In this document: in pieces, positions 24,911-36,640 of the stretch | Layout of the letters: each line of letters opens with the position of its first letter | How positions within the stretch are numbered: position 1 is the stretch's first letter | From: Sanguinoderma infundibulare | Taxonomy: Eukaryota; Basidiomycota; Agaricomycetes; Polyporales; Polyporaceae | Direction of reading: 5' to 3' | NCBI GenBank assembly: GCA_032821775.1 | Contig: JAVLRN010000007.1 | Coordinates: 1,860,001 to 1,924,000, forward strand | Length of the DNA: 64,000 nucleotides | Made by a program: the position numbers and the translations under genes | The notes under the pieces: generated by a model | Told to the model about the DNA's origin: nothing | Seen by the model: only the letters and a program-made list of their open reading frames with translations | The model's database searches: none

Positions 24911-25829
24911 GTCGTGAACGTGGCTCGTTACATACAGAGGAGTGGAGCTCGTTGATATCGTCCCGGTGACAGGCTCACCGGGGCCATAGATGGTGGGGTA
25001 TAATATGACGTGCTATGATTATCTAGAGTTCTATGGCTATGCGCGATTGTACACAATACGTACGTCTTTATTGCACAACCATTATGATCGTGAGACGTGC
25101 ACGTCTATTAACCTTCAGAAGTCAACCATTATTCGTGGGCATGATGCAGCTGAACGGACTAACCAACCTTTGTCGCATGCTACGGGTGGTCAAGTCGAAG
25201 TAGTACAAGACATGAGCACTTCAGCGCTCGAGCCTTCCACGGCCCTGCTCCATTGCTGCCGAAGCTCCGCCCTGGCGCGATAAGGTACGTACGCAGTTAT
25301 TTATACGGACAAATAGGCTTTAGCCATACCTAACCTCGTGGTGGCAGAGTACGGCAATCGAATTGCCTGCGTCGTCTCGTGTCCGGCGCTTGTGTCAATT
25401 TCTGGTCGTGTGCCGCATTCTCGACGGTCGCCGAAACGCTAAGCGTACGCGTATACGATAAGAAGTTGAAGATAGCGACCTAGAACAAGTGCTAACTGCT
25501 TCAGTTGGACAGTGGAGATCCGGCTGCTTGCCTATCATGAGGGGACGATAATGCCCGGACGACAAAGGTCTTCAAGCACCGTCGTTGCACGCAAGGTCCG
25601 TGGACAAAAGCTGGGCGCTGGGCGGTGAGTAGAAGGAGCACAATTTCGATCGGAACGGTTGGACTGATCAGCCGATGGAGCAGACGCTGGCGGAAAACAC
25701 AGGATGAGTGGCGCCGGCGCTCGGAGATCTTTCAATTTGGTCGTGTGACAGCCTCCAGTGCCATAAATCTCGTCCGGACCACCATGTCTGCCTGAGTCTT
25801 CTCTCCTCCACCGCTCCCTGGTCCACACC
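24911..25829. other. Spacer between tandem paralogues
   Basis: About 900 bp containing the 3' UTR of paralogue A and the promoter of paralogue B. No separate gene is recognised. Confidence 0.5.
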
Positions 25830-27062
25830 ATGTCGTCCGTTATCTGCGAGACAGTGCAGTCCACCTTTTTAATGACACTCCACGCAAAACAGCACGGCCG
25901 CATGCATTGGGTACGTCTCGCCGACCTCCTAAAACATTTTCGTCTTGTTCATCGCTCGCGTCCGGTTTCGCCCTTGTAGCTGTTTGGTTCTACCAGAGAG
26001 CGCGAGCGCAGTAGCAAGCCACCTGTCCTCCGTATTGTTACCTCCGAAACTCTGCCGAGCTCCTCGTCAAACACCAATCGTATTCCGTCCACATCAGGGG
26101 TGAGAGCGGTCGTCCCCACTGCTTCCTCTCGCGCAGATTCTACCGACGCCCCGGACGTAATACACCAAGAACAGGTCCAACAACACATTCTCGGCCAGAG
26201 ATCCGAAGTCCCGTTCCCTCGACGCCCTTCGGGGCACGCCCGTACCCAATCCACATCTGCCGTCGCCGAGTCCAGCGCGAACCCAGGCGCGTCGTCCTCG
26301 GAGCGGCCGCACCGTCAGACCCGCACCGCGTCCTCTTGTACCGGACCCCGTCCTCGCCTTCTCTCATCGGTACTGACCCAGAGCAAAGCCCCCGCCCAGC
26401 CTCGTGAGTCCACCAACGACCCAGGGCTGCTCGGGTCCTTCGCACCGACGAGCAGTCCGCGCCCGCGCCTCCGCAGCCTGCTATCGGGAACGTGCGCTCC
26501 ACCCGAATTTTCTGGTGCGCTCACCTCATCATGCTCTTCGCCGTCGCAACGGCCTACGCCACCGTCTTCGCGCGGCCTATCTGCCTCGCGATCCGGCCAT
26601 GGTCATGCATCTGAACGTCACCGTCCCCGCCATCAATCTGAAACGCCGCGAGCTCGGGCTAGCGTCGTCAGGCATTGGCGTCCGTCAGATCCTACGCCCA
26701 TAGACCCTCCCGCTTCGCCCGACCTCCCCTCGATATGTCGCACGCCGTCTTCCTACTCCGATTCCGACTACTTCCCGACCGCGCCCTCGTCCGCCGGGCC
26801 CACCACGCCCGTGCACACCGCCGCGACGCTCCCGTTCAGGGAAGGTCGCAAGTCCAAGTCTGAAACGTCGTCCTTGCATCCCGTCTTGGAGAATCTCGAA
26901 CGCACGTCGATGTTCCGCATACAGACGGCTTGCGCGACCTGCGGGAAGCACGGCTCCAACTTTCCTTGCTGCCCCAAGTGCGGCGAGATGTGGTGCTCCC
27001 GTCCGTGCCGACTGCAGCGGGGGAACGGGAAGAGGCATATCTGTTCGAAGAAGGCGGATTGA
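25830..27062 (+). CDS. MYND-like zinc-finger protein, paralogue B
   Basis: Two exons (25830-25910, 25980-27062) join in phase to 387 aa. As in paralogue A, a short first exon is followed by a long Ser/Pro/Arg-rich disordered region, including SSYSDSDYFPTAPSS. The C-terminus then has LENLERTSMFR and a finger CATC-x9-CPKC-x4-C-x3-C-x9-H-x-C. Shared residues with paralogue A include GxNFPxC, the KCG-x-MWCSR-x-CR core and the linker LExLERTSxFR. The two proteins are otherwise divergent, which suggests an old tandem duplication with selection mainly on the finger. No transmembrane helix or signal peptide is seen. The start at 25830 is the first ATG of an in-frame exon; an internal ATG in the same exon is also possible. 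Function is unknown; a protein-protein interaction adaptor is the most economical guess. Confidence 0.78.
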
Positions 27063-27541
27063 GTTCTCGCCATGTAATCGTCCCACATCCTCGTGCACTC
27101 TCTTTGTATGCCATCATCTCCCGTCCTTATCTTTATGGACGACCACGCAGTAATACTGTCGTCTCGTCTCACCTTCTCCGTTCTTGCATGTGTATAATTA
27201 CCATTGCTGCCATTCTCCTGCTGCGGCCTCTCGTCATTTTCTATGCTCCCACTCTGCTCGTTCTTCCGTAGATATTAATTTAGAGAAGCCCCGGCCCTCC
27301 ACACTGTACTGTATCATTTGCACGTCTCTGTCGTTCCTTATCTCGCGACGATCGCTCGTTTTTGGATATTCGTGTTCTGTACTACTATTCCGCCAATTCG
27401 TTCCATTCCGATGAACGCACACTCCTAGCGCTCCGAATGTCCGGCGAACGTATCGCAGGTGAGGACCATAGGTTAAAGTGAGTTGCCGCAAAGCTGCTTG
27501 CTCTCCGGCCCGCGAGTGCTCGCCGCTCGGCTTGCGCTCTT
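27063..27541. other. Convergent 3' UTR region
   Basis: Between the stop codons of paralogue B (+) and the Bud22-like gene (-). T-rich on the plus strand, as expected for a 3' UTR. Nothing else is seen. Confidence 0.5.
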
Positions 27542-29324
27542 CTACGCAAACGTGATTTTCTTCCCCTGGGCTGGCATGATGCCAGGGTTCAGCTTCTCCT
27601 TCAGCTTCCTCTTGGCCTCCCAAGAAGGATGCAAAGGTTTCTCCCCTTGCTCGCCCTTCGCACCACGCCCGCCTCCAGCCCCTACGTTCCGTTCTGGCCC
27701 AGCGCCCCCTAAGTGCCTCGCATCGTCGTGTACATTCGCGCCCCGAGCTTGATGAGGGAGCGGGTCGGTTTTGGATTTGGGTCCACGTTCATCCCGTCCA
27801 CCGCGCGGGTCTCGTTTCTGATGCTGCCGCGGATCGTGCCGCTGTTGTTGCTTCTTGACGTGGTTCGCGTTCCTGCCGTACTTCTTCTCCCAGATGCTGT
27901 AATCACGTTGAACAAGCGGCGTGCGGCAATGCGATGATGAACGTCAGGCCGAGGGAAACGAGAAACGACAGCGGGTGCACGTACGCTCTGCGAGCACGCT
28001 GGCCGCGCCGGTTCTTCCGCGGCGCGTCGGCCGCCGCCGCCTCGTCCTCGCTGATGTCTGAGGCGTCCGAGTCTCCGCGGGTGAAGCCCACGGAGAGGGA
28101 GGGGAGGAACGTCGACTCGCCGGCGGCTTTCGATCTTCCCTTCGACTCCTTCCCTGATGGTTTGGCTTTCTTTGCTGGAGGCGCGTCGGAGTCGTCAGCA
28201 GCCGAGTCGCTATCTTCCTCATCGTCGACCTCGTCTTGGTCCAGGTCTTCGTCGGACTCGTCGGAAGAGTTCGCGACCGCGATCGCGCCGTCCTCATCGA
28301 TTGAACCGGACTCCCAGCCTGAGCCGTCGTCGCCATCGGTCCCGTCGACTGTCCCAGACTCCCAACCAGCGCCATCGTCCTCGACCTCGACCTCGGCCTC
28401 GCTCCCACTCTCCTGGCTCTCAACTCCCTCGTCAACCGATCTTGCCCTCTTCCCTCTCCACGAACGCTCGTCAGCATCGTCTACCTCTTCTTCACCTTCC
28501 TCTGCTTCCTCGTCACTCTCCCCCTCTTCCTCCACACCCTTCCTCGCCTTCTCCTTCGCCAAAGCCGGGTCGAGCACCTCCCTCAGCGCGTCCACGACCG
28601 CACGCACGGCGTCCGCCAATATCTTCGAGCTGAGCAGCCGCGCGTGGACCTTTGCCGCGGACGACCCGGGTTCCGGCGGCGGCGCGACGACGTTCTCCCC
28701 CGAGAGCTTGTCCTCCACCGCGCCCTTCACGTCCTCGCTCTTGGACAGCAGCCCATCCTTGAGGATCTTCGTCCTCAGCGCCGTCTTCCCAAACCGCTCG
28801 TGATCCGCGTGCTGCAGCAGCTCAACATTAGGCGCGAGAACATCGCGCACGAGGGAAGAAACACCACACACACCTTGAGCGCTTCCAGCTGTCTCTCCAT
28901 CTCCGCAGCGTCGTCGCCTTTCTTGCTGCCGCTGCCCTCGACGCCGTTGGTCCTGCACAGAAGCGTAGCGTATCGCACGAGCGAACCGTTTCCACATGAG
29001 CGCGATGATGATAACGCAATGATGAGCCCCGAACGATCGAACCCACCGGGCAGCCTTCAACCGCTTCACCAGCTTCCTGAGCTCGAACGTCTCCGCCTTC
29101 TTCGCGGCCTTCCGCACCTCATGCATTCCATGATGCTTAACGAGTCGACTTTCCCCATTAAGCCTCCATGCCTCACATGCAAATTCACATTCGAGGCCAC
29201 TCACCAGTTTCTTCGCAATCACCTCCGCCCGAGATTCCTGTTTGATTGCGGGCTTCCTGACCGACGGCCGTTGCCTCTTGGTTCCGCGCCTCTTCGTTGC
29301 GTCATGCTTGTCAGAATGCGCCAT
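27542..29324 (-). CDS. BUD22: Bud22-like (SRFBP1-type) ribosome biogenesis protein
   Basis: Five exons (29324-29205, 29135-29047, 28952-28874, 28811-27985, 27896-27542) give 489 aa. Yeast Bud22 is a nucleolar factor for 18S rRNA/40S maturation; the human relative is SRFBP1. Landmarks: the N-terminal helix K-LHHGMHEVRKAAKKAETFE across the first splice; HADHERFGKTALRTKILKDG after the third; a long acidic middle containing repeated GWESG-type blocks; and the family C-terminus AIWEKKYGRNANHVKK ending in LHPSWEAKRKLKEKL. The first intron (69 nt) is a multiple of three and has no stop codon, so it reads through as an open frame, but splicing it restores the conserved KLHHGMHEV. Basic patches suggest nucleolar targeting. 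Confidence 0.88.
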
Positions 29325-30269
29325 AGAGTGACACGGCAGATGATATAGGTGAAAGCAGATATCCGGTATTCCAGAGAGTATGGACGAAAGGAAAGACTGG
29401 GCGCCAACAGATCGACAACTTTCTCATGGGCGTTTCAGGTACCAAATGAGGACGCCGGGCCGGATTCTACTCAACGCCTCCAACGAGTTCCATTTCCGGG
29501 CCGAAAGCCTTGCATGCGCAAAGGGAATGAGTCCAGCGTTAGGCACCTAATGCGCCTCATTGGGGTATAATACAACATGATTAGCGGGTGTACATATCGT
29601 GAACACCACCCTGGATCGAAGAACGAAGTAGGGTCGTAGTCCACGATGAGCAATACGGCGACAGTAGTAGTAAAGAGAGGGACTGCGACTAAATTGGGTA
29701 AGGTAAAGAGCGGAGTGGGTGGCAGATCCCCGATGACTGAATGCAAACGGGGGATACAATCGGCGGACCCGAGGAGGGAACGGATACTGTTATGGACAGC
29801 AGGGATGCGATGAGTGAGTCCTCGGTGCTCGGAGACATGGTACTAGTACAGCGGGGGGATAATGATTTCACGAGGAAGCTGCAATCAAGAGTCAAGCTGA
29901 AACGTACTGTATGCTCGAGTAGCGTAGGGAGGTCTACCTGGAAGGTCGCCGTCACCAGAATATTTGACAACAGAGAGGAGGGGCATGATCATGTGCGAAA
30001 CATCTGCAGGGTGGACAAGGTTTGAAACGACAGCTGGATGTGCTAAAACCTGAAAAGAACAGAAACATCATGATGTGTACCGGGATGCGAGGAGTGATCG
30101 GGATTCAGGATACACGGCGTTAGCTGACAGGTGAACGCCGATACCGTGAGAGATATGAAATGTAGAGAGTTGAGCTGGACGTAGAGTGTAGAGCGACGAT
30201 GACAGCAGAATACAAGTTCCATGCATAAGGATAAAATTTTACACCCACAACAGAAAATGGCCGGCCCCG
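29325..30269. other. Intergenic region
   Basis: About 950 bp between the Bud22-like gene start and the stop codon of the RGS gene, both on the minus strand. Contains the Bud22 promoter and the RGS 3' UTR. No other feature is recognised. Confidence 0.5.
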
Positions 30270-33253
30270 CTAGACGACGCGAGTTTCAGGGGCGGCCACC
30301 AACCCACCAACGATCGCGGCACTAACCACGAACGCTATGATCGCACTCCTCACCACAATCTCCCACTGCCCTCTAGTGACGATCGGGTTCAACACTGGGG
30401 TAAGCGGAGACGCGAACGCCGGGACCTGGAGCATGCGCCTGAGCCGCTTCTGCCACGACGCCTTGCTCTGCACCTTGGCAGGCGATGGTCCCCGAGGCTT
30501 TTCCAACGCTGGCGACCCAGGCCAGACGACGGACGGAGGGCTGAGGGTAGATGTGGGCGAAAGAGGTCCAGAAACGGACGCCCGCATGTCGATGGGACCG
30601 CTCACGCTGTCGGGTCCCGTCACGGTCGAAGTGGAGTCGCCAGCGCCTCCGAGGAAGTACATCGCAACGTTGCGGGGGCCACACTTCTGCTGTATGAACC
30701 CTACGGCTTTCCGCACGGGACTCGGAGTTAATTCCGGGTTGGCAGGAGCGGCTGAAGCTGATGGGCGGCGACTGTCCCCAGTGCCAGAGGCGAAGTGGAC
30801 ACCGCGGGAAGCCTTCTCCGGGTCGATCGCGGGAGCATGCGGAACCATTGCCGGAGCAGCGAAGGTTGGCGTTGTCGCAGAAGGTGATGAAGGTGCCGTG
30901 GATTCCGGGCGGCTTTGTCGTGGCGTTCGCCTAGGGAGACCGTTGAAGTCGAATGCGTCCATACGTTGGCGCTCGGCCGCACACTGAGCTTGCGACTCAA
31001 CATCTTGAGGGCAAGTGGAGCTAGTTGGCGGGTATTAAACATATAGGAAGGCGTTGTGGGTTGGACGGACGTACTCTTCTAGCTGATCCCACCGAAAGGG
31101 ATGGATGAACGTCGCACCCGTTCCGATGTCCTCGTCGCTGCTCTCGCCCCACACTGAACTACGTCGACGTTCTTGAGCGTCTGCGGTGGCGGGCCCCTCG
31201 GGACATGGGTCCTCGTCGAATATGGCGTCCGAGATGTGGATCTCAGGTTCACGCCGCCGTCTCCGACGAGCCCGCGGATGTTTCCCACTGCCGGAAACGG
31301 TCGTCTGGAGGTCGGCAGTTGAACCTCGAGAGGCATGAGATGCCTCCGAGCTCGCGTCAGTCTCAGAACCAGTCTCGTAGTCAGACTCGTAGTCGGAACC
31401 ACTGTAATCGGAGTCGGCGTCGCAAGTAGAGTTGCTCACAGCCGAGAGGTTCCCTGACTTGTCGGAGTGGGGGAAGAACGCGGACACTGACTGCACGTTT
31501 ACGTCCGAAGGTCCCGCACGTGATGATGTGTGAATGTGATTGAATGAGTGGGCGGGAGGTGGCGGAACCAATCGCAACTTGGGCGGAAAAGGACGTGACA
31601 AGGGCGATATGGAAGGCGCTGGGGAATGGAGAGGGGGAGTAGGCGAGTCTGCAAACACAGACTGCCTGAAAAGCGGTGGTGGCGGACCCGTGAGGGGTTG
31701 GATGCTGGTCCTCTTGCTATGGGCGCCAAGCTGAGGCGGTGGTTGCGGAGTGAACGATTTCACGGTAGGGTTTGGTTTTTTCTCCTCTGCTTTTGCCGGA
31801 GAAGACGTTAATGCTTCAGCCAGCGGAACACGGGCAAGCTCGAATGAACGAAGCTGTCGCAGGTCACCGAAGACGTAAATCATCATGCACACCTAAACTT
31901 GTTCATGAGCGTCATCCGCAACTGTGTGCATGAGTTCAAGGATACGCACACCGTACATCGCAGAGAGGACGATTGTCATGCCGAGCCACAGCCCAGGGAG
32001 GGCTGAAAAGCGCCACCATCGGGAGCCGCCGGTGAGGAAGTTGGCGAGGAGGATGGGCAGACTGCAGAGGGGATGGTCAGTCAACCGAACAAGCTGCTAT
32101 TCTTCGCGATGATCCAAGATCGAGACGCGAGTACTTCAGCCGCTGTCAAACAGGGCCAATCCGCCCTTCTCAAGCCTTCTCGACCTCACGGCCCCGGGCC
32201 CCGGGCACAGTACGGCGCAGAAGGAACACGGAAGCCGGGTCCAAGAAGCCAGCAAACGCCAAGGAAGGCATGCTGGTTGCCAAACCTGGATGACCTTTCC
32301 GCGCAAAGTACGTCCGGTAAAGGACCCGGCAACGGCGGAGAAGCCGCGCGCGGTAACGTGGGCTCACACACCGAGCGGCGAAGAAAAAATACGTACCTTC
32401 CTGTGAGACCGATGACTGTACCACCTGCGCAGCCGCAATAAGCCCGCGGCATGCCGACGTTATGGAAAGTCGCGACCACGAAGCGATCTAGGCTGTCCGA
32501 GAGCATCACAGTGACGCGTTCTTCGAGTTCCTCGAATATTTCTGGATATGGCGGGGGTGGCGGCTGCCCAGGGACAGTCAGGAGCGGATCTGGGCCCTGT
32601 ATCGAAAAGGTTGACGGGCGTCGACCGTCGAGCTCGAAATCGAGCGAAGAGCTGAAGGAAGCGAGAAGATGCGAGGGCACGGGGAGGGTGTAGGGAGCGT
32701 ATGGCGTAAGGAACGTCTCTTTGGCACGCATGTAGAACTGGACGAGTGCGGGGTTGGGAGGCGGGGGAAGAGAGACCGAGCGGTATGTCCGTGCCTCGGG
32801 GTTGGACGAACATCGGATGGGCGAGCTGGGCTTTGATTGTCGCCTCCAAGCGGTGTAACGAGATTTGTACTCTCGCAACCAGAGTATGAAATATCTGGGA
32901 AGCGGTGAGACGCGTCGAGCGGATGGTTAACGCGTTACGTACAGGCACTCCGGCATGCGGTCAATGTAAAGCAGCCACTCCTCAAAGTCCTTGAGCCCCA
33001 GGGGAGGAAGATGCTTGCGGTCGAGAATCTCCTGGAGAGGTATGCGGAAGTGGGGGGTGATGCCCCATGCCGAAGCCTTGGGTTGCGGGGGTGGTGGATG
33101 GGTGAGGCGGTAGGGCAGAGAGAGAAGGCCCTGGGGGCTAAGCTTGATGGTCTTGGGTGCCGAGGGAGAAGGAGATAGGCGGGAGGCGGCGGGCTGGGGA
33201 CGGGACGACATGAAGGGAGGGGAACATACGGACGGAGGGGAGGAGGAGGACAA
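30270..33253 (-). CDS. RGS-domain membrane protein, Rax1-like
   Basis: Exons 33253-32943, 32894-32397, 32061-31950, 31892-31093 and 31020-30270 give 823 aa in phase. The first about 75 residues are Ser/Pro-rich. HFRIPLQEILDRKHLPPLG followed by LKDFEEWLLYIDRMPE and YFILWLREY is the RGS fold, whose C-terminal half contains RFVVATFHNVGMPRAYCG. Hydrophobic stretches follow: GGTVIGLTGSLPILLANFL, then ALPGLWLGMTIVLSAMYG-VCMMIYVFG. A long charged cytosolic tail ends in a third segment, VVRSAIIAFVVSAAIVGGLV. RGS plus multiple membrane spans is the Rax1/RgsB layout; yeast Rax1 marks bud sites, and Aspergillus homologues affect growth and conidiation. The last junction was chosen from several options because it keeps phase into AQCAAERQRMDAFDF and excludes a short frame with a stop. 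Intron 2 is unusually long (335 nt). Confidence 0.83.
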
Positions 33254-34303
33254 CCCAAAAGCCTGGAGGGAGAAGAGGACGGGGAGATCTGGCTAGTAAT
33301 TATGGGGATCCTTCCATGCAGCGCCACGTGCAGACGGGGCCACAGCTCCCGCCGCTCGCTGCACGTCAACGGACGGAGGGCGCGCCGTCTGCGCCATATG
33401 ATCGCCTTCCTGACTTGCCCCAAGCTCTCGCTACGGCCGCATTTTCCTCTGGCGCGCATGGGCAGCGCGACAGCCGCGGCGGGCGAGGAATGCTGCGTCA
33501 ACGTCGTCAGTCGAAATCGCGCGTATCGATGATGGGTGGTGGGAATCTCTCATGCCTCGATCGTCCAATTCGCGCGGTAATCTCCGCGTGTTCTCCGCGC
33601 TGCGTCATACGCACGCACCGCGATGGATTGGGAGCCTCGAGCACCCCAGCAGCGAGTTCGCGTATGTTTGTGGCTGCGACACGGGAAGGAAGTACGTAGC
33701 ACTGGGGTAGGCGTAACTTCGGCCCGTAAGGATGGCTTCGAGCGTAGCGCGGCGCCGTTAGAGAGGCCCATGTCCGACATGGTGGTGACTTCTAAGACCG
33801 ACTTTGAGCCAACTGTCCGCGGCCATCATCATTCGATCGCCTGGGGGCCAAATGCGCCGGCTAGAAGGCTGCAGACGAATGAAGCAAAGCGTGTGGAGTT
33901 AGTTTGCCCATCACGGAACGTATGTCTGGGTGAACAGGGCTCGCATCGTGTGCGCAGTTCGATTCCAGGCACCGATTCCGTGCCACCCAAGGCCCATTTA
34001 TGTAAAGCTTTGGCCTGCAGAAAGTTTCAAGGGTTGCCTATAGTTTGGCGAGCATCTGAACCTCTTCCTGAGCTGCAATGTTTGACAGCAGAACGTTTAG
34101 AGCAGAACCGGCTGAGAGGAAGCCGGTAAGCGTCACCCATTATTCGCCGGGCGTCTGTGGTGTATCGATTGCCACGTGGGGAGCAACTGATTTCGCCGGC
34201 CAGGTCAAGGCTGAGGGCGAGCATGACGCGCTCGCCATCGTCAACAAAGTCCCCTCTCTCCTCCTGAAGACGTCCGCGGCGGTGCGCATAGATTGCGGCG
34301 TAC
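33254..34303. other. Divergent promoter region, RGS gene / F-box gene
   Basis: About 1 kb between the RGS gene (-) and the F-box gene (+). Short frames here look random. The right-hand part may contain the 5' UTR of the F-box gene; a frame from 34078 to 34371 is open but ends in a stop at the F-box splice acceptor. Confidence 0.45.
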
Positions 34304-36241
34304 ATGATTCCCCGGTACGTAGCGACCCCCGTTCTCTAGTGGCGATCCAATCATTCATACACCACCAACAGTGACCCGGACGACACAAAGGATCTTCCCG
34401 AGCCCAACCCGTTTTTTCCACCCGAGAGCGGACGCTGCGTCGTGAACGAACTGCCCTCGGAGCTACTCTCTCACATCTTCACCCTCGGATGGGCCCCCGA
34501 ACGCGACAACGAGTCGGACGATGACGATTTTGAGGACGTGGATGACGGAGACTCGGACCGTACGTTCTCAACCGCCTCTTCCTTCTCGGACGACGGCCGG
34601 AGCCCGACGCGTCGCGAGCGGGAGGACGAAGATGACGACGACGAAGACAACCACGACGACGACAGGGCGCGCAAACAGCCCTTCAACGTGCTCGTCTCCC
34701 ACGTCTGTGCCCGCTGGCGTGCCGTCGCCCTCGACAACTCGCTCCTTTGGACACACATCGACTTCATCGGTCCACCTCCATGGGACCGTGCATTGATATA
34801 CCTCAATCGCGCCGGCACCGCTCCACTTTCCATCACTGTCGACCGAACCCAGGACGAAGATGAGGACCATCCTGACTCGGATGACGATAGTGACGACAGC
34901 GACGATGACGACGAACCCAAAGACAACGACCCCGACCTCGCCATCATCACAGAGGTCATGGACATCGTCGTGGCGCATATCGAACACATACAAAGCCTTG
35001 AGATCGCTGTCTCCTTCTATCCCCACATGCACCGCGCGCTCGTCAAGCTCGGTGCGACCCCCGGTGCGCCAATGCTCCAAATACTACAGCTCTACCACCA
35101 CGAGGACTTTGAGGAGGACACGGATGAATCCTTCAAGTTCAAGGAACTCCGCGACCAGCCATTCGTACTCTTCAACGGAAATGCTCCGCGCTTGACCAAT
35201 GTCGCGCTGTGGGGTGTGCACCTGGACTGGTCAAGACAAGGCGTGCCCTTCCTCACCGGACTGAAAGACCTCGAGCTCGCGTACCACCCGCGCGACGTAC
35301 GCCCGAGCTGCAAGGACTTCGCGCGCATACTGCGTGAGTCCCCGGACTTGCACACACTAGCTCTCTCCGCATCAGGTCCGGGAGGCGAACCGGCCGAGTG
35401 GTCGTCCATAGACCTCTCCACCGACGATGATGACGACGACGGGTCAGCAATGGTGCTCGACCGTTCAGCGCCCTTGGTCCTCCCAAAGCTAGAAGGCCTC
35501 GTCCTGGCGTACCTCGACCCGTCCTACCTCCTCTCCCTTCTCCCCCGCCTGTCCATGCCGGCCCTCACCTCGCTCGCCCTCGACCTCAACGACGACGACT
35601 TCAGCGCCTTCCTCTCCTACCTCGCCTCCACCCGCTCCTTCCCGCAGCCGCCCCCGCCGCCGTTCTCCCTCCGCGGCCCCGGCGTCGCCGGCTCCCCACC
35701 GCCCCGCCCGCGCTCGCTCCTCTCGAACCTCACCGCGCTCAAGGTCGCCGGCCTGCATTGCAGCGACGCCGTCGTGCTCGACGCGTACAAGCAGCTCGAC
35801 AAGGTCACCGCGCTCAACCTCAACGTCTCCTGGCTCTCCGACCGCTGGCTCGACCTCCTCTTCCCGTCCCCCACGCCCTCGACCTCGGCCAACACGAACC
35901 AGAACGAGCTCTACCTGCCGCGGCTCGAGACGCTGACGACGACGGGCGTCGACGGCGCGCGCGTGCGCGAGCTCGTCGACGCCCGCGCCCAGCGCGACGC
36001 GCCGCTCCGGACGGTGATGATGAACGAGGCCGACGATCTCGAGTCCGACGACGAGCTGTGGCTCCAGGGCCACCTCGAGCGGTTCGACACTTTCGAGGGC
36101 TCGGACGAGGAGGATGACGACGGGGTCGAGCTCGTCGACCCGTTTGACGACGACGACGAGGGCGAGTGGGAGGACGCGGAGGAGGGCGACGACGACTTTG
36201 ATGACTTCGAGGAGGGGCAAATCCTCGTCTTGCCCTTCTGA
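34304..36241 (+). CDS. Acidic F-box protein with C-terminal LRR-like region
   Basis: A short first exon (34304-34314, MIPR) and a long second exon (34372-36241) give 626 aa. The F-box begins near residue 25 with NELPSELLSHIFTLGW and ends VCARWRAVALDNSLLWTHI; an acidic insertion (NESDDDDFEDVDDGD and similar) splits the F-box. The remaining roughly 450 residues have repeated L-x2-L-x-L patterns (LPKLEGLVLAYLDPS, LSNLTALKVAGLHCSD) like degenerate leucine-rich repeats, ending in a strongly acidic tail. F-box proteins link substrates to Skp1-cullin ubiquitin ligases, and mushrooms carry hundreds of them; the substrate is unknown. The start is inferred: its frame has a stop just upstream, and the 11-nt exon carries two bases over into the second exon. 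Confidence 0.75.
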
Positions 36242-36640
36242 AGTGCCGAGTTCCGGGTCGAACGCTGAGCATGAGTATGGGTGTTTGGGGCTACGTCGGC
36301 GAGACCTTGCGTTTCTTGCACCGGATTGGTTGTTCTAATACTACTTGTCGCTCGGACGACTCGGGGGATCCGTATACTGGCGCATCCATGCATGTGCCCG
36401 CTCTGGTACAACACATTAACAGATGTAGAGGTGGTAGACTAATAGTGTACAATGCTAAACGAACGACGTTGTCTTCATGACTCGGACGGCCGACCGACTG
36501 CATCCAGAATGGGTAGCGTAGTCCATGTGCGTGAACAGGGTAACTCGACGATAGAACTGAAAAAAGCGACGGGCCTCGATCGATGCTTCGCAGCGGTATA
36601 CACCAGAACAGCGAGAGGAACACTGGGGATATCATGACGT
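36242..36640. other. Convergent 3' UTR region
   Basis: About 400 bp between the stop codons of the F-box gene (+) and the membrane-protein gene (-). No other feature seen. Confidence 0.5.

Noticed and set aside
33955..33990. Possible T-arm GTTCGATTCC
   Set aside because: The surrounding bases do not pair into a T-stem and no D-arm or acceptor stem lies upstream.
34078..34371. Open frame upstream of the F-box gene as its first exon
   Set aside because: It reaches a stop at the splice acceptor and leaves the wrong phase; the short ATG exon at 34304 fits.
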